From Iris pallida (Eukaryota > Streptophyta > Magnoliopsida > Asparagales > Iridaceae): a stretch of 64,000 nt of DNA. Both the position numbers and the translations under genes were made by a program. How positions within the stretch are numbered: position 1 is the stretch's first letter; each line of letters opens with the position of its first letter. Shown here in pieces: positions 1-11,669 of the stretch. The stretch is from contig JANAVB010023996.1 of assembly GCA_029216955.1 (NCBI GenBank), forward strand, positions 18,491,242 to 18,555,241. Reading direction: 5' to 3'. A model generated the notes under the pieces. The model saw only the letters and a list, made by a program, of their open reading frames with translations, had not been told where the DNA came from and ran no database searches.

Positions 1-32
1 AGGACGGGGTTATACCCATCCCTCTGGCAACG

Positions 33-629
33 ATGGAGATTGCTAATCTCCCACCTGCTCAAGCTGCTGGTCTAGTACCCCTCACCACCTCACGAGGGGA
101 AATCATGTGGGTCCATCCGGACCTAGTCCACGAGGTAACTCAGTCCACTCCATCTTCTAAAAAGAAAAGTGGAAAAGTCAGATCCTGCCGTACCACCTCA
201 GCAGATGAAGAGGAAGTCACGGCCGTTGTTACTCGATCCGGAGCACAATCTCAACCTGTGGCTGAAAACTCGACTGATGATCATCCGCCCATTACCACGG
301 ATGCTCCGGGACCGGCTCAGCCTTCGACGACCGACAAGCCTAGGCCGAAGGAGACTCGCTTCGACAAATCCCTCCGAAAGGAAACATCTCAGGGGCTGGA
401 GAGGCCCTACAACTTCGACATCTTGGCGCAATTGGCCAATACACCGGCCAAATTGTCCTTATATGAACTCCTGAGGCTCTCAAAGGATGTCCGCACAGCT
501 TTGAGCGATGCACTTCAAAATGTCGACGCGTACCTGGCTCAGGTCAACCTCACGGAAGAAAATCAGCCCGTAGACCTCCAAGACAGTGCCTGTACGGGAG
601 CAATGCCCAACATCGTCTTCACTCCATAA
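33..629 (+). pseudogene. gag-pol segment of copy A: gag C-terminus to protease linker
   Basis: A 198-codon open stretch, low-complexity and rich in Thr/Pro/Ser, ending in a helical segment near residues 128-170. It is collinear with codons in copy B (13304-13912) and in the same frame as the protease-RT stretch after it. The stop at 627-629 is TAA where copy B has CAA, so it is a nonsense change rather than a natural end of a protein. The true start is upstream of the window. In the family this part joins the nucleocapsid to the protease, and no separate function can be assigned. Confidence 0.75.
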
Positions 630-632
630 GAC

Positions 633-3284
633 ATGCTCATCAAGACTAATCTACACGATCGCCCATTGTACTACACAGGCTACATCGGCGATATAAAGGT
701 GGACCGGATGCACATTGACCCTGGGTCTTCCATAAGCATCATTCCAAAAGTACTACTATATCATATTCGCATCCCGATGCATCGCCTGACCCCTACAAAC
801 ACCGCCATCAGCGGGTTCAATTCGGGCAGGAGCTACCCAATCGGGAAGATCCGTCTGAAATGTCAGATTGGCGATCTCCAATCAGAAGTCACTTGCTACG
901 TCATAGATGCCAACACTTCATACAATATCCTTTTGGGGCGCCCTTGGATACACGATTACATGATCGTGCCTTCCACGCTACACCAATGCTTCAAATATGT
1001 CGACAAGCACGGCTTCGTGAGGATAGAATTTGCTGACATCGATCCCTTCAAAGGGGTCGAATCTTATTACTCGGACTCCTGCCTATACGAAAAGTCGAAG
1101 AGGCACCTTGAAGGAGGAAATAAACAAACTGATGTTGAAGCAACCACGGGATCAGAAGAACCTCTGACTATCCACCTCCAGGCTCGCAAGCCAGGCAATT
1201 CCGCACCCCTTACGGCCACGCTGCGTAAGGACGCGATCAGCCTCTCGGCACAGGAAGAGCAGTTGAGAATCCGGCTGCCAAGGTCCGGCCAGGTACCGAG
1301 ACCCACGACAGGGCCACTTACCATCAGATTGTCGAGAGTCGGTCAATCCCAAACAGAGAAGCTCAATCCCTCCGATAGACCTCTGACGATACGCCTGCCT
1401 AAGAAAGGTCGTCACCCCGATGCGAGGTCTGACACTTCAAGCGAACCAGCCACCCCTCGCTCCACATCAAGTACCAGACTGGGGGTTGCTAGTCTACCGA
1501 CAACCCCACGCTCCGCTCCGTCAGTTGAACCTCTGAAGATCAAGCTGACTAGGACGCCCTCTCAATCTTCATGCACACAGGGGGTAGCCGAAGAGGAACC
1601 AGAGCTAGCCAAGTATGTGGCTGCCCACACTGACGCTCCCTCCGCAGATGATGTAATCCCTCTAGAAAAGATACCTTACTTCATCAATAAAGGGTTATCT
1701 TTGAACTACACCGAGCTCAATAAGCTATGTACAATGTATGCTATGGAACACGGTATAGGCAATCACCTACATACACAGGTGACAAATGTGTACACCGCTA
1801 TCCAACTTACTCCAGTAGAAGATGCTTACCGAATAATCGAGGGAGGGGACCACCCAATCATCTTCGGCCGGACGAACAACCCGCATCCCCTCGCCATGGA
1901 AGAAGTCGACTTCGGGTCAGATGCTGGAAGACTGCCTCTGTATCTCTATAGCCCTCAATCCAAATATCTCATGCAGAAACAGAGGTATAATCTAGAGACA
2001 ACGCCAGGACTGAACTACGGCACTGGACGACGATTACCTTTGAAGACACCAGCCCCGGCGGGCAAACCACGGAATTACTATAACAAAACCCGATGCGGTT
2101 TAGGGTATGTAACGCCTACTACGACCCCTGAAAGCTCAGATGAAGAATGCGACTGGCAGTCACATTCAACCGGATCATCGACTTCCGACTCAGATACCAG
2201 CATCGGAGATGTGTTCAGACAAGTCATGTCAGTCAACATGGCATTCACCGACGCTTACGAGGAAGACGAAGACATTCCTGAAATCCTTGAGCTAGAGCCA
2301 TGGGCCCAGCAATTAGACGCACAATGGGAAAAGCGGTTCGAACTGAGAGAACCTCCTACTGAATATGAGGTCATACAAGTGGATCTCGGCAGCAAATCTT
2401 TTCCAAAACCGATCTTTATCAGTAAAAGCCTAACTGACAAAGAACGAGAGTCGCTGTTAGAACTTGTCAGAGAATACATTGATGTGTTCGCCTGGAGCTA
2501 TGAAGACATGTCGGGGTTAAATCCTGACATCGCTCTCCACAAACTCAATATACGGCCAGATGCAAAGCCAGTCAAGCAGCAACAACGACGCTTTCGTCCA
2601 GGCGTCATGGACGCGATCGAAGTCGAAGTCAACAAGCTAATAGCCAGCGGCTTCATTCGTGAAGAGCAACATCCTGATTGGGTCGCCAATATAGTACCCG
2701 TCCTCAAGAAGAATGGGAAGATTCGAATCTGCATCGACTTCCGCAACCTGAACGAGGCATGCCCCAAAGATGAATTTCCCTTTCCTATCACAGACATCAT
2801 GATCGACAATACATGCGGCTTTGAACGTATGTCATTCATGGATGGATTCTCGAGGTACAATCAAATCAAGATGTCTTCCGACGACGAAAAGCACACCTCA
2901 TTCCGAACCCCGATTGGCACATACTGCTACACAGTCATGCCATTTGGTCTAAAGAATGCTGGCGCTACATATCAGCGAGCCATGAGTATCATTTTCAGAG
3001 AACATTTGCGTAAGACAGTGGAATGCTATATCGACGACATCGCCGTCAAGAGTCGCCGTAAGGAAGATCATCTGCAAGAACTGAGAACGGTGTTCAACTT
3101 AATGCGAGCCCACAATATGAAGATGAACCCTACGAAATCGTTCTTGGGCGTATCCAGCGGGAAGTTCTTGGGCTTCATCATCACTGCACGGGGTATCCAT
3201 GTAGACACCGAGAAAACGAGAGCAATCATGGAGATGGGCCCCCGAGAAATCTTCGTGAACTTAGAGGCCTCCAAGGGAGGCTAG
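633..3284 (+). pseudogene. pol of copy A: aspartic protease, linker, reverse transcriptase
   Basis: 883 open codons. The protease active-site region is at residues 29-31 (Asp-Pro-Gly followed by Ser-Ser; copy B is identical, so this is the family form). A Ser/Pro/Thr-rich linker covers about residues 180-460. Reverse transcriptase covers about 640-870, with the first catalytic Asp at residue 737 in an FMDGFS motif and YIDD at 799-802. The reading frame breaks at about 3240: compared with copy B one base is missing in a C-rich run, and RT thumb/RNase H sequence continues in another frame. All visible RT catalytic residues are intact, but the polyprotein cannot be made as one chain. Confidence 0.85.
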
Positions 3285-4261
3285 CTTATATCAGGAGGTT
3301 CATTTCCAACCTCTCCGGGCGATGCCGACCGTTCACCCACCTCATGAAGAAGGGAGTCTCATTCATATGGAACGAGGAATGCCAGCGCGCTTTCGATGAC
3401 ATCAAAAAATATTTATCAAATCCTCCAGTCCTGGTGGCCCCGGCCCCTGGAAAACCATTCCTGCTCTATGTACGAGCAATGGAACACTCCCTCGGTGCCC
3501 TGCTGGCACAAAACAACGACGTAGGCCACGAGCAGGCCATTTACTATCTCAGCCGAATGATGGTCGGGCCCGAACACCGATACACCGCTGTGGAGAAAGA
3601 ATGCCTCGCCCTGGTATTCGCCATTCAAAAGACGCGGCACTATGTCACGGGGCAAACCATACATGTGATCTCACGAATCAACCCTCTCAGGGTCCTCATG
3701 ACCAAACCTGGGGCACTCAGCTCCCGCCTCGCTACATGGACGATATTGCTGTCCCCCTATCATATGATCTTCGTCCCGCAGAAGGCTGTCAAAGGTCAAG
3801 CCCTGGCAGACTTTTTGGCAGCCCATCCAGGATCGAAATCATCCAGAATACACGAAGAAATCCCAGATGAGGTCGCCGATTCAAATACAACCACCCACGA
3901 TAACATATGGCAGATGTTCTTCGATGGCGCTTCAAGAACCAGACCCAAGGGAAACATCGTCGTCGGAGTCGGAGTAGTATTGGTCTCTCCTACCGGGCTA
4001 GTGATCAATCGCGCCTACTCTCTCACGGAACCATGCTCTAACAACGTGGCCGAGTACAACGCTTTGGTCATTGGCCTCCAACTCGCAAGAGAACTGGGGG
4101 TAGAATACCTTGAAGCATACGACGATTCACAATTAATCGTCAACCAGATTTGGGGGACGTACGAAGTCCGCCATGAAGACATGATCCCCTACCACCAAAT
4201 AGCGATCAACATTATCTCATCATTCGAGGGATTCTTCATCGAACACGTCCCCAGACTCTAA
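3240..4261 (+). pseudogene. pol of copy A: RT connection and RNase H
   Basis: Open from the frameshift point, with the longest Met-initiated stretch from 3344. It contains the RT connection region, then RNase H with an FFDGAS motif, a conserved Glu in the NNVAEYNAL motif, and DSQLIVNQ. The product would degrade the RNA strand of the RNA-DNA hybrid during reverse transcription. The stretch ends at a TAA at 4259-4261 where copy B reads CGA. This frame differs from the protease-RT stretch, so it is a remnant of the polyprotein and not a gene in its own right. Confidence 0.8.
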
Positions 4262-5680
4262 AATATCGAAGCTGATGCCCTAGCAGGCCTGGCTGCTTCC
4301 CTAGCAGTGCCAAACCACTCTCATCATTCGGTCGATGTAATCGGCCATGAGCTGGTCTGCCCCAAGAACAACGTTCAAGCCATGGCGAGTTATTCTGCTC
4401 AGATGATCGACGGAGCGCCAGACTGGAGACAACCATTCATAGACTTCGTGGTCTACGACATCCTGCCCGAGAACCCGAAGGAGGCTACTTCTATCAGACG
4501 ACGTTCTCTCAGATTCTTCTACGATACAGAGACGAAAATGCTGTATCGCCGCTCCTACGACGGATTACTACTTCGGTGCTTGTCGAACGCAGAAGCCAAA
4601 GAAGCCGTACGAGAGGCTCATGACGGTGTCTGCGGGGCCCATCAGCCTGGCCCTAAGCTGCAAGACCGCCTTCGCCGGATGGGCTACTACTGGCCCACGA
4701 TGGTGGCTGATGCAATAGATTATGCCCGAAAATGCAAGGCCTGTCAAGTCCACGCAGACTTCATTCACCAACCATCCGAATTTCTACATCCGACAGTGGC
4801 GTCCTGGCCATTCGAAGCATGGGGAATGGATATCATTGGTCCAATCACCCCACCTTCCTCCCGAGGATATCGCTTCATACTTGCGATCACTGATTACTTC
4901 TCAAAGTGGGCAGAGGCTGTCCTACTCGCCGAAGTCAAGACTTCGAACGTAATCAGCTTCCTGAAGCACCACGTCATCTACCGCTTTGGACTGCCCCGAA
5001 GGATCATCCATGATAATGGTCCGCAGTTTATAAGCCACGCATTCTACCGATTCTGCGACAAACACCGCATTCAGAATGTCGCTTCGACACCATACAACCC
5101 GGCAGCAAACGGGTTAGCAGAGGCATTCAACAAAACAATCATCAAACTCCTCAAGAAATTTGTCTCCTCCAACAAACGCGACTAGAACGAGAAGCTCGGC
5201 GAGTGCTTATGGGCTTATCGCACCACGGTTCGAACAGCCACCGGAAATACACTATTCTCTCTGGTGTACGGGAGTAAGGCAGTTCTCCCATTAGAGACAC
5301 AGATTCCCTCACTCTGAGTCGCCCTTACTTATCAATTGACAACGGATGATAACTACCGACGTCGACTACAAGAGTTAGAGGCCTTAGATGAAAAACGCCT
5401 CCTAGCCCAGCAAAGGATCGAATTATACCAAGCACGCATCTCAGGAGCCTTCAACAAAAAGGTCAAAGTCAGAACATTCCAAGTGGGCGATCTTGTTTTG
5501 GCAGTCAGGAGGCCAATGGTCATGACTCACAAGACCACCGGCAAGTTCCAGCCAAAATGGGAAGGCCCATTTATCATCGAGGCCGTGTTCTCCAATGGTG
5601 CTTACCGCCTCGCCAAGCAGAACGGAGACTTGCTCATGTTGCCCATCAACGGCAAGTTCCTGAAGAAATACTATGTTTAA
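4262..5680 (+). pseudogene. pol of copy A: integrase
   Basis: Integrase follows RNase H directly. The zinc-binding HHCC region precedes the core near 4618-4748. The DDE triad is complete: Asp at 4829-4831, Asp at 5012-5014 and Glu at 5120-5122. A C-terminal part rich in basic and aromatic residues runs to the stop at 5678-5680. Stops interrupt it at 5183-5185 (TAG; copy B has TGG) and near 5316 (TGA; copy B has CAC). The enzyme would insert the cDNA into the genome. No chromodomain is recognisable at the C-terminus, which fits Tat/Athila-type elements rather than chromoviruses. Confidence 0.8.
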
Positions 5681-5689
5681 ACAACATTT

Positions 5690-6260
5690 TTCAGAGTTTC
5701 GAGTTATGTGCCCGCTGGTACCTCTGAACTCAACCCCCTAATTTTCTAACTTATCGAGTCACGTACCCTCTTGTACCGCTGAACTCATACCCCAAATTCC
5801 CAAGTCATGTACCTCCTAGTACCTCTAAACTTACACTTTGATTCCAACATTCACAGATTTTCGAGTCACGTACCCGCGTGTACCGTTGAACTCATGCCCT
5901 TCTTCCATAAAGATATCCCAAATTTCCAAGTCATGTACCTGCTGGTACCTCTGAACTTACACTTTGATTCCAACAATCATGGATTGTCGAGTCATGTACC
6001 CGCCAGTACCAATGAACTCACCCTATAATTTTCCAGATCTTTGAGTCATGTATCCGCTGATACCACTGAACTCACCTCCATAATTTTTTAGATTTTCGAG
6101 TCATGTACCCGCTGGTACCGCTGAACTCACACTCACCATTCTCCAGATTCTCGAGTCATGTACCCGATCCTCTGAACTCACATCCTGGTCACTCTTTCAG
6201 GTAGAAAGTTACGTATGATCATACCGCTGAACTTTCTTCCTACAAGAGATCCTCCCTCAT
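5690..6260 (+). repeat. Tandem array of ~55-bp units downstream of pol, copy A
   Basis: Non-coding. Diverged units of roughly 55 bases each contain a GAGTCATGTACCCGCTGGTA-like core followed by CTGAACTCA and a short AT-rich spacer. At least nine units can be followed. The same array lies at the same place in copy B (18374-19080), so it is a family feature. Its role is unknown. Arrays between pol and the 3' end are common in Tat-lineage elements. Confidence 0.8.
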
Positions 6261-6900
6261 GATCTAATACATGCACTCCCAGTGCACAACAAAGGTAACG
6301 GATCCACAAATTTCCAAGACGACCATGTCCTCATCACCTCTGAGTCGTCCCATTTCCGCCAAAAACAAATTACCCCTACATAGAATTTCTATGTCCTCAT
6401 TACCTCTGAGTTATTCTACGTACCCCCCTTCATTGAGCCCACTCCTGTCATGTCCTCATTACCTCTGAATGGGAAGGCTCCGTCGAAGAAACCTTCATAC
6501 TTGCCATGTCCTCATTACCTCTGAGTAAGTATGATGATCCCCTTTCGACCTATTACCTGTACCCACAACCGGAGTACACCAAGGGTAATGGGTCCACAAA
6601 TGTCCTCTGTTGACCACAAATGTCCTCTGTTGACCACAAATGTCCTCTGTTGACCACAAATGTCCTCTGTTGACCACCAATACCCTCCGTCGAGTTCGCT
6701 CCTGCCATGTACTCATTACCTCTGAGTAGGAAGACTCTACGATTCAAAAAACTTTCCTACTTACCATGTCCTCGTTACCTCTGAGCAAGTATGTCAGTTC
6801 TCTTTCATCCTATTACCCGTATCCTAAACCAGGGTATGCCAAGGGTAATAGGCCCACAAATATCCTCAGCTAAATTTCTTAACACAAACCTATCACCTCA
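6261..6900 (+). repeat. Second repeat block (CTCATTACCTCTGAG) with a perfect 20-bp tandem repeat, copy A
   Basis: Irregularly spaced copies of a CTCATTACCTCTGAGT-like motif alternate with unrelated sequence. Inside the block, 6599-6678 holds four head-to-tail copies of a 20-base unit containing TGTCCTCTGTTGACC. Copy B has this unit only once (about 19448-19467), so the fourfold repeat is a recent local expansion. The block is non-coding and abuts the 3' end of the antisense gene. Confidence 0.8.
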
Positions 6901-9900
6901 TCATCCCCTAGAAGGCCCATCAAGACGAGTCGGGCAGTGAGAAAGTATACCCCTTTCCACCGATGCCCCTTCGGTTGGGGTTGTCTCGACGACGTCCATC
7001 CTCGGCACTGAAGGGGCAGGACCTGAATGTCCAGAATAACAGTCAATCGACGTAACCCGAAGGACATGATGATAGAGCAGATAGGCTTCCTCACGGGTTA
7101 AGATTCGGCTAATCTTACCAGGGGAGGGGCATGAAGGTCGCGACTCATCCACAACGGGCATGGTCCCCCCACCCGGGATCCCCGAGTTAAACTCAGTCAC
7201 GTCCCCTGACCCCGTCACCTTGAAGGGGGATACAGATTGATCTGCGTCCTCTTGAATAGGAACAGGCTCATGGGAGGCCCCGTCATCCTGGGTTACCGTC
7301 TCGACATCCTGAAACTCTTCTTCTTCCCCCGACACCTAAAAGAGGGAACGAAGACAATCAGGATTGAAATTGAAAGGAAAGAAGGAAGAAGGGATCGAGA
7401 GCAGTTTTGTTACCTCTGACGCAGGATTGACTTCTTCTCCACTCTCTTTTGTGGCTGGCGGACGGTGCCTAGTTGCAACCAGCTTCCGGGATCGAGAAAC
7501 ACTGCCTACAGGAGGAACCTGCCTACTACGTTTCGGGATAGGACCAGGCGCAACAAGGGACTGATCCCTCAGCATCTCATCTGACAAAATATGCAACTGA
7601 CCCACCTCTGCGCCTACCACTGGAAGGATAGAGTCATCTTCATTATGCTCGTTGCCTTCATCACCTTCAGCAGCGGAATCCAAATCTGGCACTTCGACTC
7701 TAGTCTTTCTTTTCTTGGCCCCTTGAGAGCCTTCCTTCAGACCGGTGCCAGCAATAAAACTGGTACCTGGGTTAAAATCGGCCGGGGGCTTGTTCGCCAT
7801 GACATGATACAGAGCCGCCATATACAAGATCTTCACTGACTCCTTAATAGCAGGGACCGAGAAAATGGTGTGAGTATGGAACGAATCATAATATTGCCAA
7901 GCTCTGATACCATCAAGAAGACTTCCCTCATAACCCAGACAAGAGCTAGGGCTGTCTAAATAAAGTTGGCTGTACCCAAACTGCCGGGCAGACCTGCTAG
8001 GCAGATACGGCTCCAAAAAAACAACATTGCGGTTACGGTACACCAGATGTGAGGGACGGATGTTACGCAACCATAAGAGCATCTGGCCATCCAGAAGTTG
8101 AGGAGGCGCAATACCGTCTATATGCACAGTCTCTATGTCCCTGGCAGAAAAGCGAGGGACGGATACGAAAATATGATACTTATCTGCCCTTGCCAAGACC
8201 ATCCGGCAAACCCGCATGGCCTCATATTCCCAAGGCTCATCACGGTAACGGAAAATAAGGGCGTCATCATCAGTCGCACCGTCCTCAGAGCCCGACCTCA
8301 TCAAAGATGGATAATGTATCAGCAGCCACCCCATCAAATAACGATAAGGTAACTCAGTTCGTTCAAAATCCTTGGTCACATCGCGGGCAATGACTTTGGA
8401 CGTGAAGGTACGAAGGCCACGGTGTATGCTACACACCATAGCCGGAAGGAGAGCTAGCCTGATTCGCAAGACTAATTTCACAGCCGGAAGGATGAAGTTA
8501 CAACTAATTATCTCAATAGAACTGGTTCCTCCCGAGACTACACAATTTCGTAGCCAGATCATCAAAAATCCCGCCAGAAGCGCTTTCTCAGATAGCTCTT
8601 GAGTATCCTGGTAAAAGTAATCGAAAGTGTCGGTTTGGCTCCCGAATCTGCCACTAGTAGATGACACCAATTCTTTGACCACCTCCCGAGACCTAGGGCG
8701 ACGAGAGGTAACCAGACCTGAGGTATCTGCTGAGAAGAGATAATGAACCCAATCCTTGGTGTAGGGAGCATTCCCTTCCAGGTTATCCTTGCGGGTTATC
8801 TGATGGCATGTGTTATAATGACACAATATCTCCTGATAAAGGGCCGCAAAGCCAGGATACCGTCGTTCCAAATCTTCGAGTTCCTCATTAGTGGGAGTAT
8901 ATGCTTCAAACGCTTCGTCCCCCCAAGGAAGCTTGGAGACCGCATGCATTTCATGGAGCGCAAGTCCCATCTCCCCTACAGGTGTGTAAAAGGTCCCTGT
9001 ACGACAATTATACATTTCCAGCAGGGACATGAATAGCTTCTTGTTTATGAACAAGCCATGACTGGTACCTCGGATAGCATGGTACAGGCCAATCTCGCAC
9101 AAAAAAGCCTCATACTTCTGCAGGATCCAGGTAGATAAATTGATCCACGAGGGAATAGGGTGTATCCAACCAGGAAACGTCAATCGACCAACGGGATAGG
9201 AGCCTTTCCGGGTAAGTCGATTTATAAAAGTATCGGCGGTAGAAAACGTGAAGTAAGGACCTGCCACATTCAGGAAAGAACCTGGGACCAACCCTGTCAC
9301 AGAACAACTGGTATGCACCTTGCCAGCAACCATGGACTTCAGATGGTTATTATAACGGATGTTCCCCACGAACATCCCACTCCTGGTAGGGGTTAGAGTC
9401 CCCTCCATCTTCCGGTCCAAAGGGAGCATATTGAACCAAGATAATGGAAAGTGTCGCTCCATCTGAGGGATGCGGGTCGCCATCCCGTTAGAAACAAAAT
9501 TCCAATCCTCCGACACCTCCAGAACATGATCATTCTCCACGGTCAAGGCGTCTCCAAAAAAGAACGCAGGCTTCAAAAACTCTCCTTCGAATTTCTCGGA
9601 GTTCATCATAGCATTAAGAAAATGGGAAGGCTGATTCTTGATGGCATTCAATCTGGCCACAGGCTCATCGCTCGGAAACTGATCCGTCACATGCTGAACA
9701 ATATGGTCGTACCTATAGCCGAGAGCAGCTTGAGCGCTACCCACCAAGAGTTCTCCGGCGGCATTAACCGGCAAATTCACTGAAGAACAGACAAAGAAAA
9801 AATAAGTTAAATAGAGAATAAAAAAAGAGCTGATTAGGTGTTTTCAAACTACATGCGGCTCAAGAAAATATCCATGCCCCCCATGAAGTTCTCAGAAGAC

Positions 9901-10272
9901 TTATGCGGCTCCAGAAAGCCCCATGCGGCTCCAGTTCAGAAGACTGCTTATGCGGCTCCGCACAATAAAAGTCTATGCGCCACCTATGCGGTTTTACTAA
10001 TAAGGCGCACATACAGACACAATGATTTGTCTTATACGGTTCGCACTCAGCCGTAGGGCGAACATACGATTTACAAATGCTCGTGCATAAAGTATGCGAC
10101 GTAGCCATGGCGGTTGGGGTTCCTTAATTCATACATTGTCCTTACCAACAATGGGGGGATGGACGTCAGGATGAACAGCAGGCACGACGACGGGCGGGGC
10201 AGCAACCGCACCCAAGGTGGAAGTGGAGGCCGCCTTCTTGCCCTTCACTGCCACGATCTTCTTGGGAGCCAT
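6901..10272 (-). CDS. Antisense three-exon gene of copy A (aORF); possible plant mobile domain protein
   Basis: Exons on the minus strand: 10272-10146, 9779-7414 and 7335-6901. Intron 1 (10145-9780) has a GTAAG donor and a pyrimidine tract ending in TTCTTCAG. Intron 2 (7413-7336) is 78 bases with GTAAC and TTTTAG. Phases fit exactly: exon 1 ends with one base of a codon completed by exon 2, and intron 2 falls between codons. The product is 975 residues with no internal stop. The N-terminus is Lys/Ala-rich and starts MAPKK. A large globular middle follows, in which a stretch around exon-2 codons 265-300 (GTFYTPVGEMGLALHEM...) resembles the plant mobile domain family. The C-terminal third is acidic and probably disordered, with basic KKRK and SRSRK patches. 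Function is unknown and the domain match is my inference. A TATA box lies about 80 bases upstream of the ATG. Confidence 0.75.
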
Positions 10273-10351
10273 CAATTATCGAAGAAAAGAAAGGCAAGCG
10301 AGATAAGAGAAGAAAGAAAATAAAGAAGTCTTCTCTCTCTTCAAACCCCTC

Positions 10352-10360
10352 CTATTTATA
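10352..10360 (-). promoter_or_regulatory. TATA box of the antisense gene
   Basis: TATAAATAG on the minus strand, 80 bases before the ATG at 10272. The leader between them is pyrimidine/purine biased as in plant 5' UTRs. A related TATA sequence persists in copy B near 22296, although the gene itself is missing there. Confidence 0.65.
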
Positions 10361-10724
10361 GGAGGAGGGGAGAAGGCGGACACGTGGGCCAATGACCGAC
10401 TCTTGAAGAGCGAAACCGACTCCTTGGGTTTCGTCTCCAAGATTCACCCAAGGCACCAAATCCAAAAAGATTTAATGAACTGACCCTTGAGATTCCCCCT
10501 ACAAAGATGGCGCTGTAGCAACTTGGAGATAAATAAAGACCCGCACACGTGGACTGGACCATCTATGCGGCTAACACACCCCCTGCGGCTGAAATATTCA
10601 TGCGAATAACACATCCAAGCAGCCAGGACATCTATGCGGTCGGGATTGCATATGTGGCTAATACGGCCATGCTTCTTGTTCAAAGTATTTCAATTTTACA
10701 AATTGAAAACTTTGAAGGGGGTCC
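10361..10724 (+). other. Spacer between antisense promoter and LTR, with hairpin and polypurine tract
   Basis: Non-coding on both strands. It contains several ATGCGGCT-type motifs, an inverted repeat (CAATTT, three bases, AAATTG) at 10691-10705, and the polypurine tract TTTGAAGGGGG at 10711-10721 just before the LTR. The hairpin and tract are conserved in copy B (about 22610-22638). The tract is the expected primer site for plus-strand DNA synthesis. Confidence 0.7.
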
Positions 10725-11042
10725 TGTAGAAGCATGGAAAATACTAAAGAAATTGACTCATGTGGCCAAGAAAGACCCATGCGGCTCAGAAAACGCATGC
10801 GGCTCAGGGAGTCATGCGGCATAAGGAGCTATGCGGCCGGAGGCATTCCATGCGGTTCAGAAGACATGTGGCGTGACAGTGCTCCCCTCCGATCCATGCT
10901 GCATTAATTGCTTTGACGGCTGACCCCTCTGAAAAGTTGACAGACCTGACACCAAAGCAGGTAATTATGACTCTGTTATGATGATGAATCTCTAAGGAAG
11001 AGAAAGAAATCTCTGACACGATCCCCCGAGAGCAACAAAATG

Positions 11043-11440
11043 CCACGTGGCCCTGCCACGTGGGTGTGCTTATGCGGCTCGAAGTGAAGACTTCCCATGC
11101 GGTTCAGAGTGAAGCTGTCCCATGCGGCTCGAGTAGAATCATCCCTATGCGGCTCAAGAAGATTATGCCCATGCGGCTCAAGCAGACACACCATTATACG
11201 GTTCATGCGGCTCATCATATGGTTCAGAAGTCTGAAGGAGGGGGCCACTGCCCAGACAGCCCTGACACGTGTCCCAAGTCTTATGCGGCCCAAAATTCAT
11301 GCGGCCCAAATCTCATGCGGCCCAATCAGCATGCGCAATCAGTGACCATTGGCTCTCAGGATACGTGTCCTCAGCCGATCAATCTTCCAGATTTATGGCA
11401 ATCCAAGATCGGGTCGAATCCCAGTGATCTGGGGCACGTG
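11043..11440 (+). promoter_or_regulatory. G-box/ABRE-like cluster in LTR U3
   Basis: CACGTG occurs four times and ACGTG once more, including a closely spaced pair around CCACGTGGCCCTGCCACGTG. The cluster is conserved in LTR 2 (about 22962-23366). It lies upstream of the TATA box at 11661. G-boxes are bound by bZIP/bHLH factors, and ABREs act in abscisic-acid and stress responses. Regulation in this element is inferred only. Confidence 0.55.
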
Positions 11441-11660
11441 GCAGAAGAATAAATTTGATTTATTCGCAGATATTAGAGAATCATTATAAGGAAGATTTAT
11501 GCCAATCAGCATTAATTGCTAATGGGGATTTGGTGTAATCTACCCTTAATGGTTCTGATTCGTCACAATCAGAAATGAACGGCCTGAATTGATCAATCCC
11601 CAGGCCGCCGCCATCTCTAAGAGCTAATCATTGGCAACCCTAGTGATCACATCCCACTAT

Positions 11661-11669
11661 TATAAATAG
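11661..11669 (+). promoter_or_regulatory. TATA box of LTR 1
   Basis: TATAAATAG followed by AGAGAGA-rich leader sequence. The same box is present in LTR 2 at 27876-27884. It is the likely start of the genomic RNA of copy B. Confidence 0.7.

Noticed and set aside
5690..6680. CRISPR-like regular repeats
   Set aside because: Units are diverged, spacers are not unique, and the context is a plant retrotransposon.
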